From the NCBI GenBank assembly GCA_905208635.1, contig CAJLPX010000006.1, positions 1 through 64,000 of the forward strand: DNA of 64,000 nucleotides, read 5' to 3'. Source of the DNA: an uncultured Collinsella sp. Its GTDB lineage: Bacteria > Actinomycetota > Coriobacteriia > Coriobacteriales > Coriobacteriaceae. Shown here piece by piece: positions 25,340 through 33,590 of this stretch. Made by a program: the position numbers and the translations under genes. Under the pieces are notes generated by a model. That model ran no database searches and was not told the DNA's origin. It worked only from the letters and a program-made list of their open reading frames with translations. The first letter of the stretch is position 1. Every line of letters starts with the position of its first letter.

Positions 25340-25897
25340 ATGGTCGATCAGGAAAAAGTCGAGGCCGCCATTAAGCTGTTGCTTGAGGGCATAGGCGAGG
25401 ACCCAACTCGTGAGGGCCTGCTGGAGACCCCGGCGCGCGTTGCCCGTATGTATGGTGAGATTGCCGGCGGTATGGACCAGAGTGCCGAGGAACACCTGTC
25501 CAAAACCTTTGCCGTCGCTTCGAACGATTTGGTTATCGAGCGCGATATCACGTTTTACTCGCTGTGCGAGCATCATCTGCTGCCGTTTTACGGCAAAGCT
25601 GCCATCGGCTATATCCCTAACGGTCGCGTGGCTGGACTCTCCAAGCTTGCCCGCACGGTTGAGGTTTATGCCCGCCGTCTGCAGCTGCAGGAGCAACTGT
25701 GTGCACAGGTTGCCGATGCCCTCATGGATTATCTCGCTCCCCAGGGAGCGATTGTGCTGATGGAAGCCGAGCACATGTGCATGACCATGCGCGGCGTGCA
25801 AAAGCCCGGCACCAAGACCGTGACGCTCGCTCGTCGCGGCGTCTTTGAGACCGATCCCGCGCTCGAGGAGCGGTTCTTTAGGATGCTGGGCCGCTAA
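25340..25897 (+). CDS. folE: GTP cyclohydrolase I
   Basis: The first enzyme of folate synthesis: GTP to 7,8-dihydroneopterin triphosphate. The 185 residues show DPTREGLLETPARVARMY, the zinc Cys and His in FYSLCEHHLLPFYGKAAIGY, GLSKLARTVEVYARRLQLQE, and the second zinc Cys in EAEHMCMTMRGVQKPG. ATG 25340 follows aaaagtgaggcccag. It heads a three-gene run with an HD hydrolase and folB. Confidence 0.97.
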   Translation: MVDQEKVEAAIKLLLEGIGEDPTREGLLETPARVARMYGEIAGGMDQSAEEHLSKTFAVASNDLVIERDITFYSLCEHHLLPFYGKAAIGYIPNGRVAGLSKLARTVEVYARRLQLQEQLCAQVADALMDYLAPQGAIVLMEAEHMCMTMRGVQKPGTKTVTLARRGVFETDPALEERFFRMLGR

Positions 25898-25899
25898 CC

Positions 25900-26481
25900 A
25901 TGAGAGTCGTCAACGACTTTACATCGAAGACCGATGAGGGGACGTCGCGTCGCGGCTTTATGGCTTCGGGCCTGGCTCCCTTTGGCGCCATGCCTCGCAT
26001 TGATTACATTTGTGCCAACGGGCTGTTCCGGCGGCACCTGGGCAACATTGCACAGTTGGAATCGGGGCGCATCTTTTGCCGCCACGGTATTGACCATCTG
26101 CTGGATGTCGCGCGCATTATGTGGATTAAGAATCTTGAGGAACAGCTCGAATTTGACCGCGAGGTCATCTATGCCACGGCACTTCTCCACGATATCGGCA
26201 AAGATGAACAGTATGAATCGGGTATATCCCATGATGTTGCAAGCGAACGCGTCGCTGATGCGATTCTCGGCGGCATGCCCGATGACGTGGCGTTTGAGCC
26301 GGTCGATGCCGCAGCCATTAAGACGGCCATTCTGGGCCATCGAAAGCTGCGCGTGAACAGCCAACCGCTTGAGCGCCTGCTCTATGCAGCCGACAAAGCG
26401 TCGCGCGCCTGCTTTGCATGCCCCGCGCGCAATGCTTGCAACTGGAGCGATGATAAAAAGAACCTGTCGATTCGCGTGTAG
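25900..26481 (+). CDS. HD-domain phosphohydrolase in the folate cluster
   Basis: A 193-residue metal-dependent HD hydrolase. The HD-family metal ligands are visible as H in FCRHGIDHLL (about residue 61) and HD in ALLHDIGKDEQYESG (about 93-94), with a further His in ISHDVASERV and GHRK. The C-terminus has a CxxCxxxxxC-type cluster, CFACPARNAC. It starts two bases after folE and lies before folB, so co-transcription is almost certain. HD proteins are found in folate clusters of some anaerobic Gram-positives; a dephosphorylating role toward dihydroneopterin triphosphate, a step with no other gene here, is a plausible but untested inference. Confidence 0.8.
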   Translation: MRVVNDFTSKTDEGTSRRGFMASGLAPFGAMPRIDYICANGLFRRHLGNIAQLESGRIFCRHGIDHLLDVARIMWIKNLEEQLEFDREVIYATALLHDIGKDEQYESGISHDVASERVADAILGGMPDDVAFEPVDAAAIKTAILGHRKLRVNSQPLERLLYAADKASRACFACPARNACNWSDDKKNLSIRV

Positions 26482-26524
26482 TTAGTTTGCGCGGTCGGGG
26501 TTCTAAACGAAGGAGACGATCGCG

Positions 26525-27010
26525 ATGAGTAACAAGAAACTGCCCGAGAATGCAACCAGGACTGAAGGCGCCGAGCTCGCTCGCCGTGGAAGGGGCGAAA
26601 TATCCACCGCAACGGCGGTACCCCACGTGAGCTATGACGATCTTCGCCATGCCGATCGCATTACTATCGACGGTCTCGAGGTCTTTGCCAACCACGGCGT
26701 GTATCCCGAAGAGAACGCGCTGGGCCAGAAGTTCATCGTGTCCCTGGTGCTCTATGCCGACCTGCGCGCAGCGGGGGAGCACGATAACCTGGACGCCTCG
26801 ATTGACTATGGCACGGTGTGCCACGATGTCGATGGCTATCTGCGCGAGCACACGTTTAAGCTCATCGAGGCTGCAGCCGAGGGTGTGGCCCAGATGCTGC
26901 TGCGTCGTTACCCCCTGCTGCTTGGTGTGCGCGTTAAGCTCGATAAGCCTTGGGCGCCCGTCGGTCTTCCCCTGGCAAGCTGCGGCGTCGAGATCGAGCG
27001 CGTGCGCTAA
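26525..27010 (+). CDS. folB: Dihydroneopterin aldolase
   Basis: It cleaves 7,8-dihydroneopterin to 6-hydroxymethyl-dihydropterin and glycolaldehyde. The aldolase fold covers about residues 43-161: DRITIDGLEVFANHGVYPEENALGQ carries the catalytic Glu, and VKLDKPWAP the catalytic Lys. An N-terminal tail of about 40 polar residues is unusual; a GTG or later start might shorten it, but the ATG at 26525 has a clear aaggagacgatcgcg site. folK and folP are not in the window. Confidence 0.92.
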   Translation: MSNKKLPENATRTEGAELARRGRGEISTATAVPHVSYDDLRHADRITIDGLEVFANHGVYPEENALGQKFIVSLVLYADLRAAGEHDNLDASIDYGTVCHDVDGYLREHTFKLIEAAAEGVAQMLLRRYPLLLGVRVKLDKPWAPVGLPLASCGVEIERVR

Positions 27011-27016
27011 CCGGCC

Positions 27017-27793
27017 CTACAGCTCGTTGGCAGGCGGTTTTTTGAGCCGCTGCGACAGAGCTCTATTGTCGGGGCAGTACGTGTCGAGCAGGGCGTGGAA
27101 CCGCTGGTTGTGGCTTGGCTCGAGCAAGTGAACGAGCTCGTGGGCGACAACCATGTCGAGGCATTCGACGGGGTAGGCGGCGAGCTCGCGCGCGATGCGA
27201 ATGGCGCCGGTTTTGGGCGTGCAGGAACCCCAACGCGTTTTCATACTGCGCACGGAGACGCGGGCCACGGTGACGCCCATTGCGATTTCGTACGCGTGCA
27301 CGATGTCGCGTAGCGCTGCGGTGACCTCGGATGCATAGAGTTGGTCGATGCGGGTCTGGAGTTCTTTGGGCGTTAGGCCGTCAAGGGCTGTGCACTGCTT
27401 TGCCTGCGCGCGCCCACTTGGCTCGTCGGCACCCATAAAACTTGCGAAGGTGGCCTGCTTGGGCCGCGGTGCGGGTGATGCAAAGTTGTGATCGAGTGCA
27501 TCCTGTACCGTGATGGGCTTGCCCCAAAGTGCAATGATGGACGAGGGGCTGAGCGGCTCTCGCGCCGTTGCCTGACGTTGCTCGCGCTGGGCAAGTCGGC
27601 TGATAATCCAGGCACTGTTGCGCTTCACAAACGCTTCGATACGCTCGCGGCTGGCGCCGAGCGGTGCGCTGGCGTGGACCTCACCGCTCGATGTGACACG
27701 TAGGTTGAAGTTCTTGACGCGCTTTTTGGTAACGACGACGGGGATGGGTGTCCCATCCGGTCGGGATACGGAAAACGTAAACTGCTGCGTCAA
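27017..27793 (-). CDS. YgjP-like M48-family metallopeptidase domain protein
   Basis: A 258-residue protein of the YgjP/DUF45 type. The zinc site is VAHELVHLLEPSHNQRFHALL: two His and the Glu of HExxH, with a third His downstream. The RWGSC motif before it is typical. Substrate is unknown for the family. I place the start at the TTG at 27793, because a gaagga ribosome-binding site lies seven bases upstream; longer starts would run through the hairpin at 27819-27848. It converges on folB, with six bases between the stops. Confidence 0.85.
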   Translation of the reverse strand: MTQQFTFSVSRPDGTPIPVVVTKKRVKNFNLRVTSSGEVHASAPLGASRERIEAFVKRNSAWIISRLAQREQRQATAREPLSPSSIIALWGKPITVQDALDHNFASPAPRPKQATFASFMGADEPSGRAQAKQCTALDGLTPKELQTRIDQLYASEVTAALRDIVHAYEIAMGVTVARVSVRSMKTRWGSCTPKTGAIRIARELAAYPVECLDMVVAHELVHLLEPSHNQRFHALLDTYCPDNRALSQRLKKPPANEL

Positions 27794-27818
27794 AAGCGGT
27801 CCTTCAGATTGGGGACGG

Positions 27819-27848
27819 GCCGGCATGTCGACCGTTCGGCATGCCGGC
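27819..27848. repeat. Hairpin between two minus-strand genes
   Basis: Perfect 9-bp arms gccggcatg/catgccggc with a 12-base loop, lying between the dipeptidase stop and the YgjP-like start. No T-run, so an imperfect terminator or a transcript-stabilising stem. Confidence 0.5.
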
Positions 27849-27867
27849 CTGCTCAAGGGATGTGAAA

Positions 27868-28881
27868 TTAATAACGCTCAAAGAAGGCAAGCGCGTTGTC
27901 GCTGCAGAGCTTCTGCATCACGGTCTTGCCGAAGTGCTTGGAGAGCATGTTCTGGAACTCGGGCATCTTGCTGGCATCGGAGAGGAAGGCGGGCACAGTT
28001 GCGCCGTCCCAGTCGCCGCCGAGCGCGATGACGTCCTCGCCACCCAGGTCGAGCCAGTGCTCGATATGTGCCGCTAGCTGGTCGAAGGTGACGTCTGCGG
28101 CGGTTTTGTCGGTTGCGTCGTTGGAAAGGAACTCGCTGCAGTAGTTGAGGCCGACGATGCCACCCATGTCGCGAATGGTACAGAACTGGTCGTCGGTGAG
28201 GTTGCGTTTGACGCCGCAAACCGCACGGGAGTTGGAGTGACTGGCGACGAAGGGGCGCGTGGCGTGGGCGACAACCTCGTCAAAGCACTCGTCGTTGAGG
28301 TGGGAGACGTCGAGTACCATGCCGGCGTGCTCCATCTGCGTAAGTGCCTCGATGCCGGCGGCGGTGAGGCCGGCGTGGGTATCGTGTCCGCTTGCGAGCG
28401 GCCCCTGCGCGTTCCAGCTGAGTGACGACATGAGTACGCCCAAGCTCTTGAGCACCTCGATCAGCGCGGGGTCCTCGGCAAAGAACGTGGCGTTTTCGAT
28501 GGTATGGATGCAGGCGACCTTGCCGTCTTTGAGCGCAGGGCGAATGTCTGCCGCGCTGCGTACGTTGACCATGCGGTCGTGGTTAAGCATGGCCTGGCCG
28601 CTCATGTGCGCCATGATCTGCGCCTGGAAGCGCGCGGCGTGGGCGGTGGGAATCTCGTCGGGGACAAACGTGGCGAAGCACTGTGCCCACGGCGTGTTGC
28701 CGATCTTTGCGAGCGAGATGGCGCAGGCGTTGCCCTTGATGAGGTCGAAATCTTGCGGATGCGTTTCGTCGCCGGGGAAATAACCGTCGGTGCCGGCGGT
28801 AAAGCGCAGGTCGAGATCGAGCGTGGCCCAGCCGATGCGGTCGGCGGTGTCGCAGTGTAGGTCAAATACGGGATATGCCAT
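27868..28881 (-). CDS. M19-family membrane dipeptidase (renal dipeptidase-like)
   Basis: A zinc dipeptidase of 337 residues that cleaves dipeptides, including D-containing ones in the family. Metal ligands are visible: FDLHCDT at the N-terminus (HxD), the bridging Glu in IHTIENATFF, His in LDVSHLNDE and in FVASHSNSRAVCG, and the Asp in IALGGDWDGA. There is no signal peptide, so despite the family name it is cytoplasmic. ATG 28881 follows ccggaggaacc. Confidence 0.9.
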   Translation of the reverse strand: MAYPVFDLHCDTADRIGWATLDLDLRFTAGTDGYFPGDETHPQDFDLIKGNACAISLAKIGNTPWAQCFATFVPDEIPTAHAARFQAQIMAHMSGQAMLNHDRMVNVRSAADIRPALKDGKVACIHTIENATFFAEDPALIEVLKSLGVLMSSLSWNAQGPLASGHDTHAGLTAAGIEALTQMEHAGMVLDVSHLNDECFDEVVAHATRPFVASHSNSRAVCGVKRNLTDDQFCTIRDMGGIVGLNYCSEFLSNDATDKTAADVTFDQLAAHIEHWLDLGGEDVIALGGDWDGATVPAFLSDASKMPEFQNMLSKHFGKTVMQKLCSDNALAFFERY

Positions 28882-29001
28882 GGTTCCTCCGGTTGCAGCG
28901 TTTCTTTGCAAACTGTCTTTGAATTGTATGACTAGGGTATAGTTAGCGCCATATGTTCATGGCGGCCCGCGTTGTGCGCCGCCCTTATCACGGAGGTTTC
29001 C

Positions 29002-29430
29002 ATGTCCAACCAGGGCAAGAAGGTCAAGACTCATTATCGCGGCACGCTCGACGACGGCACGCAATTCGATAGCTCCTACGATCGCGGCGAGCCGCTGGAG
29101 TTCACCTGCGGCGCCGGTCAGATGATCAAGGGCTTCGATGCCGCTGTTGTCGACATGCAGGTGGGCGAGAAGAAGACCGTGCACATCCCGGCCGCCGATG
29201 CCTACGGCGAGCACAACCCCGAGATGGTCCTGACCTTCCCGGCCGAACAGGTTCCCAACATCGAGCAGATCGAGAAGGGCATGAAGCTCTTCCTGTCCAC
29301 GCCGAGCGGTATGCCCGTCCCCGCCGTGGTCATCGACGTAACGCCCGAGGCCGTGACGCTCGACGCCAACCACGAGCTGGCCGGCAAGGACCTCAACTTT
29401 GATATCGAGCTCGTCGAGGTCGAGGACTAG
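29002..29430 (+). CDS. FKBP-type peptidyl-prolyl isomerase, SlyD-like
   Basis: A 142-residue FKBP with the SlyD layout: a split FKBP domain (KVKTHYRGTLDDGTQFDSSYDRGEPLEF and GKDLNFDIELVEVED) around an insert-in-flap chaperone domain (about 65-120). It catalyses prolyl isomerisation and likely binds unfolded chains. The His/Cys-rich metal-binding tail of E. coli SlyD is missing. ATG 29002 follows cggaggtttcc. A UreE-like metallochaperone gene follows after three bases, which hints at metal-centre assembly. Confidence 0.93.
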   Translation: MSNQGKKVKTHYRGTLDDGTQFDSSYDRGEPLEFTCGAGQMIKGFDAAVVDMQVGEKKTVHIPAADAYGEHNPEMVLTFPAEQVPNIEQIEKGMKLFLSTPSGMPVPAVVIDVTPEAVTLDANHELAGKDLNFDIELVEVED

Positions 29431-29433
29431 AGT

Positions 29434-30012
29434 ATGCCCGTACGCTTGGTTTCGACGACATGCTTGGGAAATCTCAACGATCCGTCCTATGAACTCCTGC
29501 TTCGCCGGAAGTTGGGCGGCATCTTTGAGATTGACGAGCTGCTACTCGATTGGGACCAGGCTGATGCGCGCCTGTTTGTGGGCGTGACGGAGCTGGGGCG
29601 CACGGTCGATGTTCGGCTGGATACTGCCGACGGCGGTCGTCTTGCCGACGGCGACGTGCTTGCCATCGACCGTTCGGGCATGGTGCCCGTGGCGGTTGTC
29701 GTGCGCCTGCGCAGCGCCGAGGTCTATTTGATCGAAGTCGACCGCATGGATCCGATTGCGTTCGCGCATGCGTGCTGGGAGATCGGCAATATGCACGCGC
29801 CGCTTTTCCGAGGCGATTCGGACGAGCATACCGTGCGCATGTATACGCCGGTGCAGCCTGTTTTGGGCCGCATGCTCCGGGGCGTCGAGGGTGTTCAGCT
29901 CTCGGTGGTTACCCGTGAACTCGATGCGGACCGGCGCTTTGCGTCGTGTGCGGCGGATGCCGTTGTGAGTATGGCTCCAGACTTTACGATCGTAAAGAAG
30001 GCGCGCGGTTAA
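29434..30012 (+). CDS. UreE-like (urease accessory, nickel metallochaperone-like) protein
   Basis: A 192-residue protein resembling UreE over most of its length. The N-terminal part has LLLDWDQADARLFVGVTELG and GRLADGDVLAIDRSGMVPV; the C-terminal part has AHACWEIGNMHAPLF, which lines up with the conserved HLGNRHxP motif that supplies the nickel-binding His in UreE, and MYTPVQPVLGRMLRG. The His-rich C-terminal tail of some UreE proteins is absent. No urease structural or other accessory genes are in the window. It is coupled to the SlyD-like gene. A metal-delivery role for another nickel enzyme is inference; weak similarity leaves moderate doubt. Confidence 0.68.
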   Translation: MPVRLVSTTCLGNLNDPSYELLLRRKLGGIFEIDELLLDWDQADARLFVGVTELGRTVDVRLDTADGGRLADGDVLAIDRSGMVPVAVVVRLRSAEVYLIEVDRMDPIAFAHACWEIGNMHAPLFRGDSDEHTVRMYTPVQPVLGRMLRGVEGVQLSVVTRELDADRRFASCAADAVVSMAPDFTIVKKARG

Positions 30013-30025
30013 CGTGCGTATAAGT

Positions 30026-30070
30026 AAGACGGACTTTGAGAGGCAACTATTCAAAGTCCGTCTTTCTGTT
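30026..30070 (+). terminator. Terminator after the SlyD/UreE-like pair
   Basis: Perfect 14-bp stem aagacggactttga/tcaaagtccgtctt with an 11-base loop, followed by tctgtt. Confidence 0.85.
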
Positions 30071-30095
30071 GATGAGATGCTGTGGGGGAAAGCAT

Positions 30096-30893
30096 ATGGG
30101 TCTTGAAGGAATCAAGCTGATTGCATGCGATTTGGACGGCACGTTGCTGCATCCGGGGGAGCGCGAGCCGCGTTCCGAGGCCTTTGAGCTCATCGATGAG
30201 CTGCGTCGTCACGGTATCGTGTTTATGCCGGCGAGCGGCCGTCAATATGCGAGTTTGCGCTATCTGTTTGCCCCGGTGGCCGATGAGCTCGCCTATGTAT
30301 GCGAAAACGGAGCCCTGGTGATGAGCGAGGGACGTGCCGTTGTCAAGCGTTCCATGGAGCGTAGCCTTGCTATGGATATCGCGAATGCCGTGGTTGCGTA
30401 TCCCCATGCCGACGTGACCCTTTCGTGTGAGGGACACCTCTACACCATGAGCGGCAACGATGCGTTCGTCGACCATTTGCGCTATGAGGTCCACTGCGAT
30501 GTGGCGGTGGTCGACCGCCCCGAGGACATCGACGAGGACGTCATTAAGATTGCCTTCCAGACGCCCGAGGTGGATCAGCCGGCGGCCCTGGAGTATTTCG
30601 AGTGCCTCTTTAGCGACTGTGTCGACGTGATGACGTCGGGAACCGAATGGACGGACTTTATCGGTTTCGGTTCGGGCAAGGGCTCCGCGCTTGCCGATTA
30701 CGGTCGTGCCCTGGGTATTTCGCCCGATGAGATGATGGCGTTTGGCGATAACGAAAACGACCGCGACATGCTCAACGTCGTGGGCCATCCTTATCTAATG
30801 GAGAGCTGCAATCCCTCTATGCGTGGCATCAACGACCGCGTCCGTTACGTGCGCACGGTCGAAGAGGAATTGCATCGCCTGCTTGCTGAGTAG
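30096..30893 (+). CDS. HAD-superfamily (Cof-type) phosphatase
   Basis: A cytoplasmic haloacid-dehalogenase-type hydrolase of 265 residues, type IIB cap. The nucleophile motif is ACDLDGTLLHPGE, motif II ASGRQ, the Lys is in GFGSGKGSALADYG and motif IV is MAFGDNENDRDML. The family dephosphorylates sugar phosphates or cofactors with broad specificity. ATG 30096 follows tgggggaaagcat. Confidence 0.92.
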   Translation: MGLEGIKLIACDLDGTLLHPGEREPRSEAFELIDELRRHGIVFMPASGRQYASLRYLFAPVADELAYVCENGALVMSEGRAVVKRSMERSLAMDIANAVVAYPHADVTLSCEGHLYTMSGNDAFVDHLRYEVHCDVAVVDRPEDIDEDVIKIAFQTPEVDQPAALEYFECLFSDCVDVMTSGTEWTDFIGFGSGKGSALADYGRALGISPDEMMAFGDNENDRDMLNVVGHPYLMESCNPSMRGINDRVRYVRTVEEELHRLLAE

Positions 30894-30900
30894 ATATTTG

Positions 30901-30963
30901 GGACATGCCTAGAAATCTATTTTTTGCTGCAAAGCGCGGAAAGGTGGATTTTAAGGCATGTCC
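30901..30963. repeat. 63-bp inverted repeat between convergent genes
   Basis: ggacatgcctagaaatcta (30901-30919) pairs with 30945-30963 at 16 of 19 positions. A T6 tract (30920-30925) follows the left arm, so it may serve as a terminator for the plus-strand HAD gene or the minus-strand Fur gene. Confidence 0.6.
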
Positions 30964-30970
30964 TGAACAT

Positions 30971-31351
30971 CTACTGGCAGTCGGGGCAGAGACCCTCGAA
31001 GATGGTGTAGTGCGACGTGACGTGCCAGCCGATTTGCTCGGACGCCTTGGCGTCGAGCTGGGCATCGAAGGGGAGCGGTACGTCGATGACGCGGCTGCAT
31101 GAGGTGCAGATGATATGCGCATGCGGCTCGATCGTGCGATCGAAGCGGCTGCCGCCCGGCGTCTTGATGGAGAGGATTTCGCCGGCGTCGGCCAAGAGAT
31201 TGAGATTGCGGTAGACCGTACCGCGGCTGATTTTGTCATCCTGCGCGCGCACGACGTTGTAGATTTCGTCGGCGGTGGGATGGTTATAGCTTTGGCGCAC
31301 GGCGTCAAGAACCAGCTTTCGCTGCCTGGTATTCCTTCTTTGCACCGCCAT
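30971..31351 (-). CDS. Fur/PerR-family transcriptional regulator
   Basis: A 126-residue metalloregulator. The winged helix (about 1-80) has HPTADEIYNVVR and SRGTVYRNLNLLADAG. The metal-sensing part carries EPHAHIICTSCSRVID and the C-terminal CPDCQ, so the two CxxC structural zinc pairs are intact. PerR, Fur or Zur cannot be told apart safely; lack of adjacent oxidative-stress or transport genes leaves the regulon open. Start ATG 31351 follows gaggcgagg. Confidence 0.9.
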   Translation of the reverse strand: MAVQRRNTRQRKLVLDAVRQSYNHPTADEIYNVVRAQDDKISRGTVYRNLNLLADAGEILSIKTPGGSRFDRTIEPHAHIICTSCSRVIDVPLPFDAQLDAKASEQIGWHVTSHYTIFEGLCPDCQ

Positions 31352-31387
31352 GCGCCTCGCCTCTTTTCTATTAACGGTCGTAGGTAA

Positions 31388-31416
31388 ATGATACCGTATT
31401 TAGCACACAATACTAA
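31388..31416 (-). promoter_or_regulatory. Promoter of the Fur-family gene with an imperfect palindrome
   Basis: On the minus strand: -35 TTAGTA, 17-base spacer, -10 TATCAT. The spacer region attagtattgtgtgctaaat is an imperfect inverted repeat, fitting autoregulation by a Fur-type dimer. Confidence 0.5.
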
Positions 31417-31823
31417 TAATGAGGACTGAAACCGTCTTCATTGGCAAGTGGGGCTCGGGCCTGGGCGTCTACGAGGCGAAAACGCGTTCCCATGCGCTCG
31501 TAGGAGGCATGAAGCGCCTCGAGATGAGATAGGACGTTTGCCGGAGCTCCCTGTATCTCCATCTCGACTGAGCCGTCTTCCATATTACGCACCCAGCCGG
31601 TGAGGGAGCGTGCCTGCGCGAGGTTGGTGTTGGTAAAGCGAAAACCAACGCCTTGGACTTGCCCCGCCCAGCGCAGAAAATAGCGCAGGGGAGTGTCTTG
31701 AGTGGCCTCGTCGCTTGCGAGCACGGTAAGCCTGCGGCGCAGCTCGAGCTCGACGTTTGATGGTTTTTGAGGCTCTCGACTGCCTCCGGTGACGCTGGAG
31801 AAGAACGTATCGAAGAAACCCAT
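31413..31823 (-). CDS. Acylphosphatase with N-terminal extension
   Basis: A 136-residue protein whose last 90 residues are an acylphosphatase: FLRWAGQVQGVGFRFTNTNLA holds the phosphate loop and catalytic Arg, then LTGWVRNMEDGSVEMEIQG with the catalytic Asn. The family hydrolyses acyl phosphates such as carbamoyl phosphate. The N-terminal 45 residues (MGFFDTFFSSVTGG...) are extra and partly polar; typical enzymes are near 95 residues. It is three bases downstream of the oxidoreductase gene, in one transcript. Confidence 0.88.
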   Translation of the reverse strand: MGFFDTFFSSVTGGSREPQKPSNVELELRRRLTVLASDEATQDTPLRYFLRWAGQVQGVGFRFTNTNLAQARSLTGWVRNMEDGSVEMEIQGAPANVLSHLEALHASYERMGTRFRLVDAQARAPLANEDGFSPHY

Positions 31824-31825
31824 CG

Positions 31826-32932
31826 CTATGCCTGCTTGCCTGCGTCAGCTGGGAAGGTTATGCCGGCCTGCTGGCGCACGGCATCCATGATGCGCAGTGA
31901 GACGAGCGTGACATCGCGGTAGTGGCCAAGCTCGTGGCGTCCCGCCGGGGTCTCCCAAATCTCTTCCTTAACGTTATCGATGCCGCCGATGGCGGTGATA
32001 AAGTCTGTGAGTTCGTATTCCATAGTGTTGCTCGATTTGGGCAGGTCGAGCACGCGGCCGTTGTCGCCCTGTTCGCGCGGTGCCTCGGTCGCCGAGCCGC
32101 GTACGACATCGCCGCGATAGTCGATGCGGACGTTGCGGGGCGTGGACAGATGGTCGATCTGGATAGTGCCACGCTCGCCTTCGATCTGCGAGGGCAGCAG
32201 GTCATTCGTAATTTTGGAGTGCGCGAGCTCGACGGAGATGCTGCCTCCGCCATAGCTGGCGAGGATGGAACCGCAGCCGTCGATGGGGCCGTGCGTGAGC
32301 TGTCGCGTGGTGGGGTCGAGTAGAGTAGTCATGCTCGTAAGGCCGGAGGGCATGCCGAAAATCTCGACCATGGGCTCGACGGCGTAGACGCCAATGTCCA
32401 TGAGGGAACCCGATGCCATATTGCAGTCGAAGATATTGGTGGCGCGTCCCGCGAGAATCTCGTTGTAGCGCGAGGAATACTTGCCAAAGCGCAATGAGGC
32501 GCGGCGGATGGGGGCGATCTCGCCCAGGGCGTCCTCGATGGCGTGGAAGGCGGGATCGTGGAGGGGACGCATGGCCTCGAGGGCCACGACACCTGCTGTC
32601 TCGGCAGCGCGGAAGACTTCCAGCGCCTGCGCTTCGGTGGCGCAGAAGGGTTTCTCGACGATGACGTGCTTGCCACCGGCGATGCAGGCAAGAGCCTGCT
32701 CGTAGTGAAGTGCGTTAGGGCTGCCGATATAGACGGCGTCGACGTCGGCGGCTGCCGCAAGCTCATCGAGCGACGTAAAGTTTCGCTCGCCACCGCGCTC
32801 GGCGGTAAAGGCAGTACCGCGATTGGCGTCGCGTGAAAGCGTGCCCACAAACGCGGCTTGGTCGTTGGCGTTGACGACTTGGATAAAGTCGTCGGTGATC
32901 ATGGATGTACCGATGGTCGCGATGCGCAGCAT
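31826..32932 (-). CDS. Gfo/Idh/MocA-family oxidoreductase
   Basis: A NAD(P)-dependent sugar or polyol dehydrogenase-like protein of 368 residues. The Rossmann start LRIATIGTSMITDDF departs from the classic GxGxxG but is in place. The catalytic signature GKHVIVEKPFCATEAQA (EKP motif) is at about residue 95, followed by the C-terminal beta-sheet domain. ATG 32932 follows aagggagacgt. Substrate unknown. Confidence 0.88.
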   Translation of the reverse strand: MLRIATIGTSMITDDFIQVVNANDQAAFVGTLSRDANRGTAFTAERGGERNFTSLDELAAAADVDAVYIGSPNALHYEQALACIAGGKHVIVEKPFCATEAQALEVFRAAETAGVVALEAMRPLHDPAFHAIEDALGEIAPIRRASLRFGKYSSRYNEILAGRATNIFDCNMASGSLMDIGVYAVEPMVEIFGMPSGLTSMTTLLDPTTRQLTHGPIDGCGSILASYGGGSISVELAHSKITNDLLPSQIEGERGTIQIDHLSTPRNVRIDYRGDVVRGSATEAPREQGDNGRVLDLPKSSNTMEYELTDFITAIGGIDNVKEEIWETPAGRHELGHYRDVTLVSLRIMDAVRQQAGITFPADAGKQA

Positions 32933-33005
32933 ACGTCTCCCTTGCGTTGTTTGGTCTACAGGATGAGTGTAGCGCGTGGGGATATAAAGCTGCGCGAAAA
33001 CGCTA

Positions 33006-33491
33006 TTACAGGTCGCTCTCGTTAAAGCCGGTGTCGATATCGAGGTTGCTGCCGTCGGCCGCCGTGGTGGCGAGCTCATCACAGCGCTCGTTGAGCTCGT
33101 GACCAGCGTGACCCTTAACCCAGATGAACTCAACCTTGTGCTTGCTTTTGGCGGTGAGTAGGCGCTCCCACAGGTCGCGGTTCTTGACGGGTTGCTTGTT
33201 GGCGGTTTTCCATCCGCGCTTTTTCCAGCCGTCGATCCAGTGCTTGTTAAAGGCGTTGACGACATACTGCGAATCGGAATGGACTTCGACCTCGCAAGGG
33301 CGGTTGAGCGCCTCGAGCGCCACGATGACCGCCATGAGTTCCATGCGGTTGTTGGTGGTCTTGGCGTAGCCGCGCGAAAGCTCGGAGGTGAAGGTCTTGC
33401 CGGCGGGGTTGGTGTATTTGAGCACGGCGCCGTAGCCGCCGCGTCCCGGATTTGATCGGGCCGAGCCGTCGGTATAGATGATGACCTTCAC
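33006..33491 (-). CDS. rnhA: Ribonuclease HI
   Basis: It cuts the RNA strand of RNA-DNA hybrids. The 161 residues show the acidic catalytic set: Asp in IIYTDGSARSNPG, Glu in NNRMELMAVIVAL, Asp in VHSDSQYVVNAF and the C-terminal Asp in NERCDELAT, with the WVKGHAGHELNE His loop. I chose GTG 33491, which gives the normal N-terminus and has aaaggaag upstream; an upstream ATG would add 17 atypical residues. Confidence 0.95.
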   Translation of the reverse strand: MKVIIYTDGSARSNPGRGGYGAVLKYTNPAGKTFTSELSRGYAKTTNNRMELMAVIVALEALNRPCEVEVHSDSQYVVNAFNKHWIDGWKKRGWKTANKQPVKNRDLWERLLTAKSKHKVEFIWVKGHAGHELNERCDELATTAADGSNLDIDTGFNESDL

Positions 33492-33590
33492 GGGCTTCCT
33501 TTCGTTGGGTACGTTTCGTGTGAGTGACCATTGTAGCGCCATGCCCGCCGGGGGCTAGCAATCTACGATTTCTACCCCGTCTTCCGACAG

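Noticed and set aside
30901..30963. Same family as the covarying hairpins at 40829 and 41987
   Set aside because: No shared loop or flank sequence and no downstream start codon in the right place; treated as a local palindrome between convergent genes.
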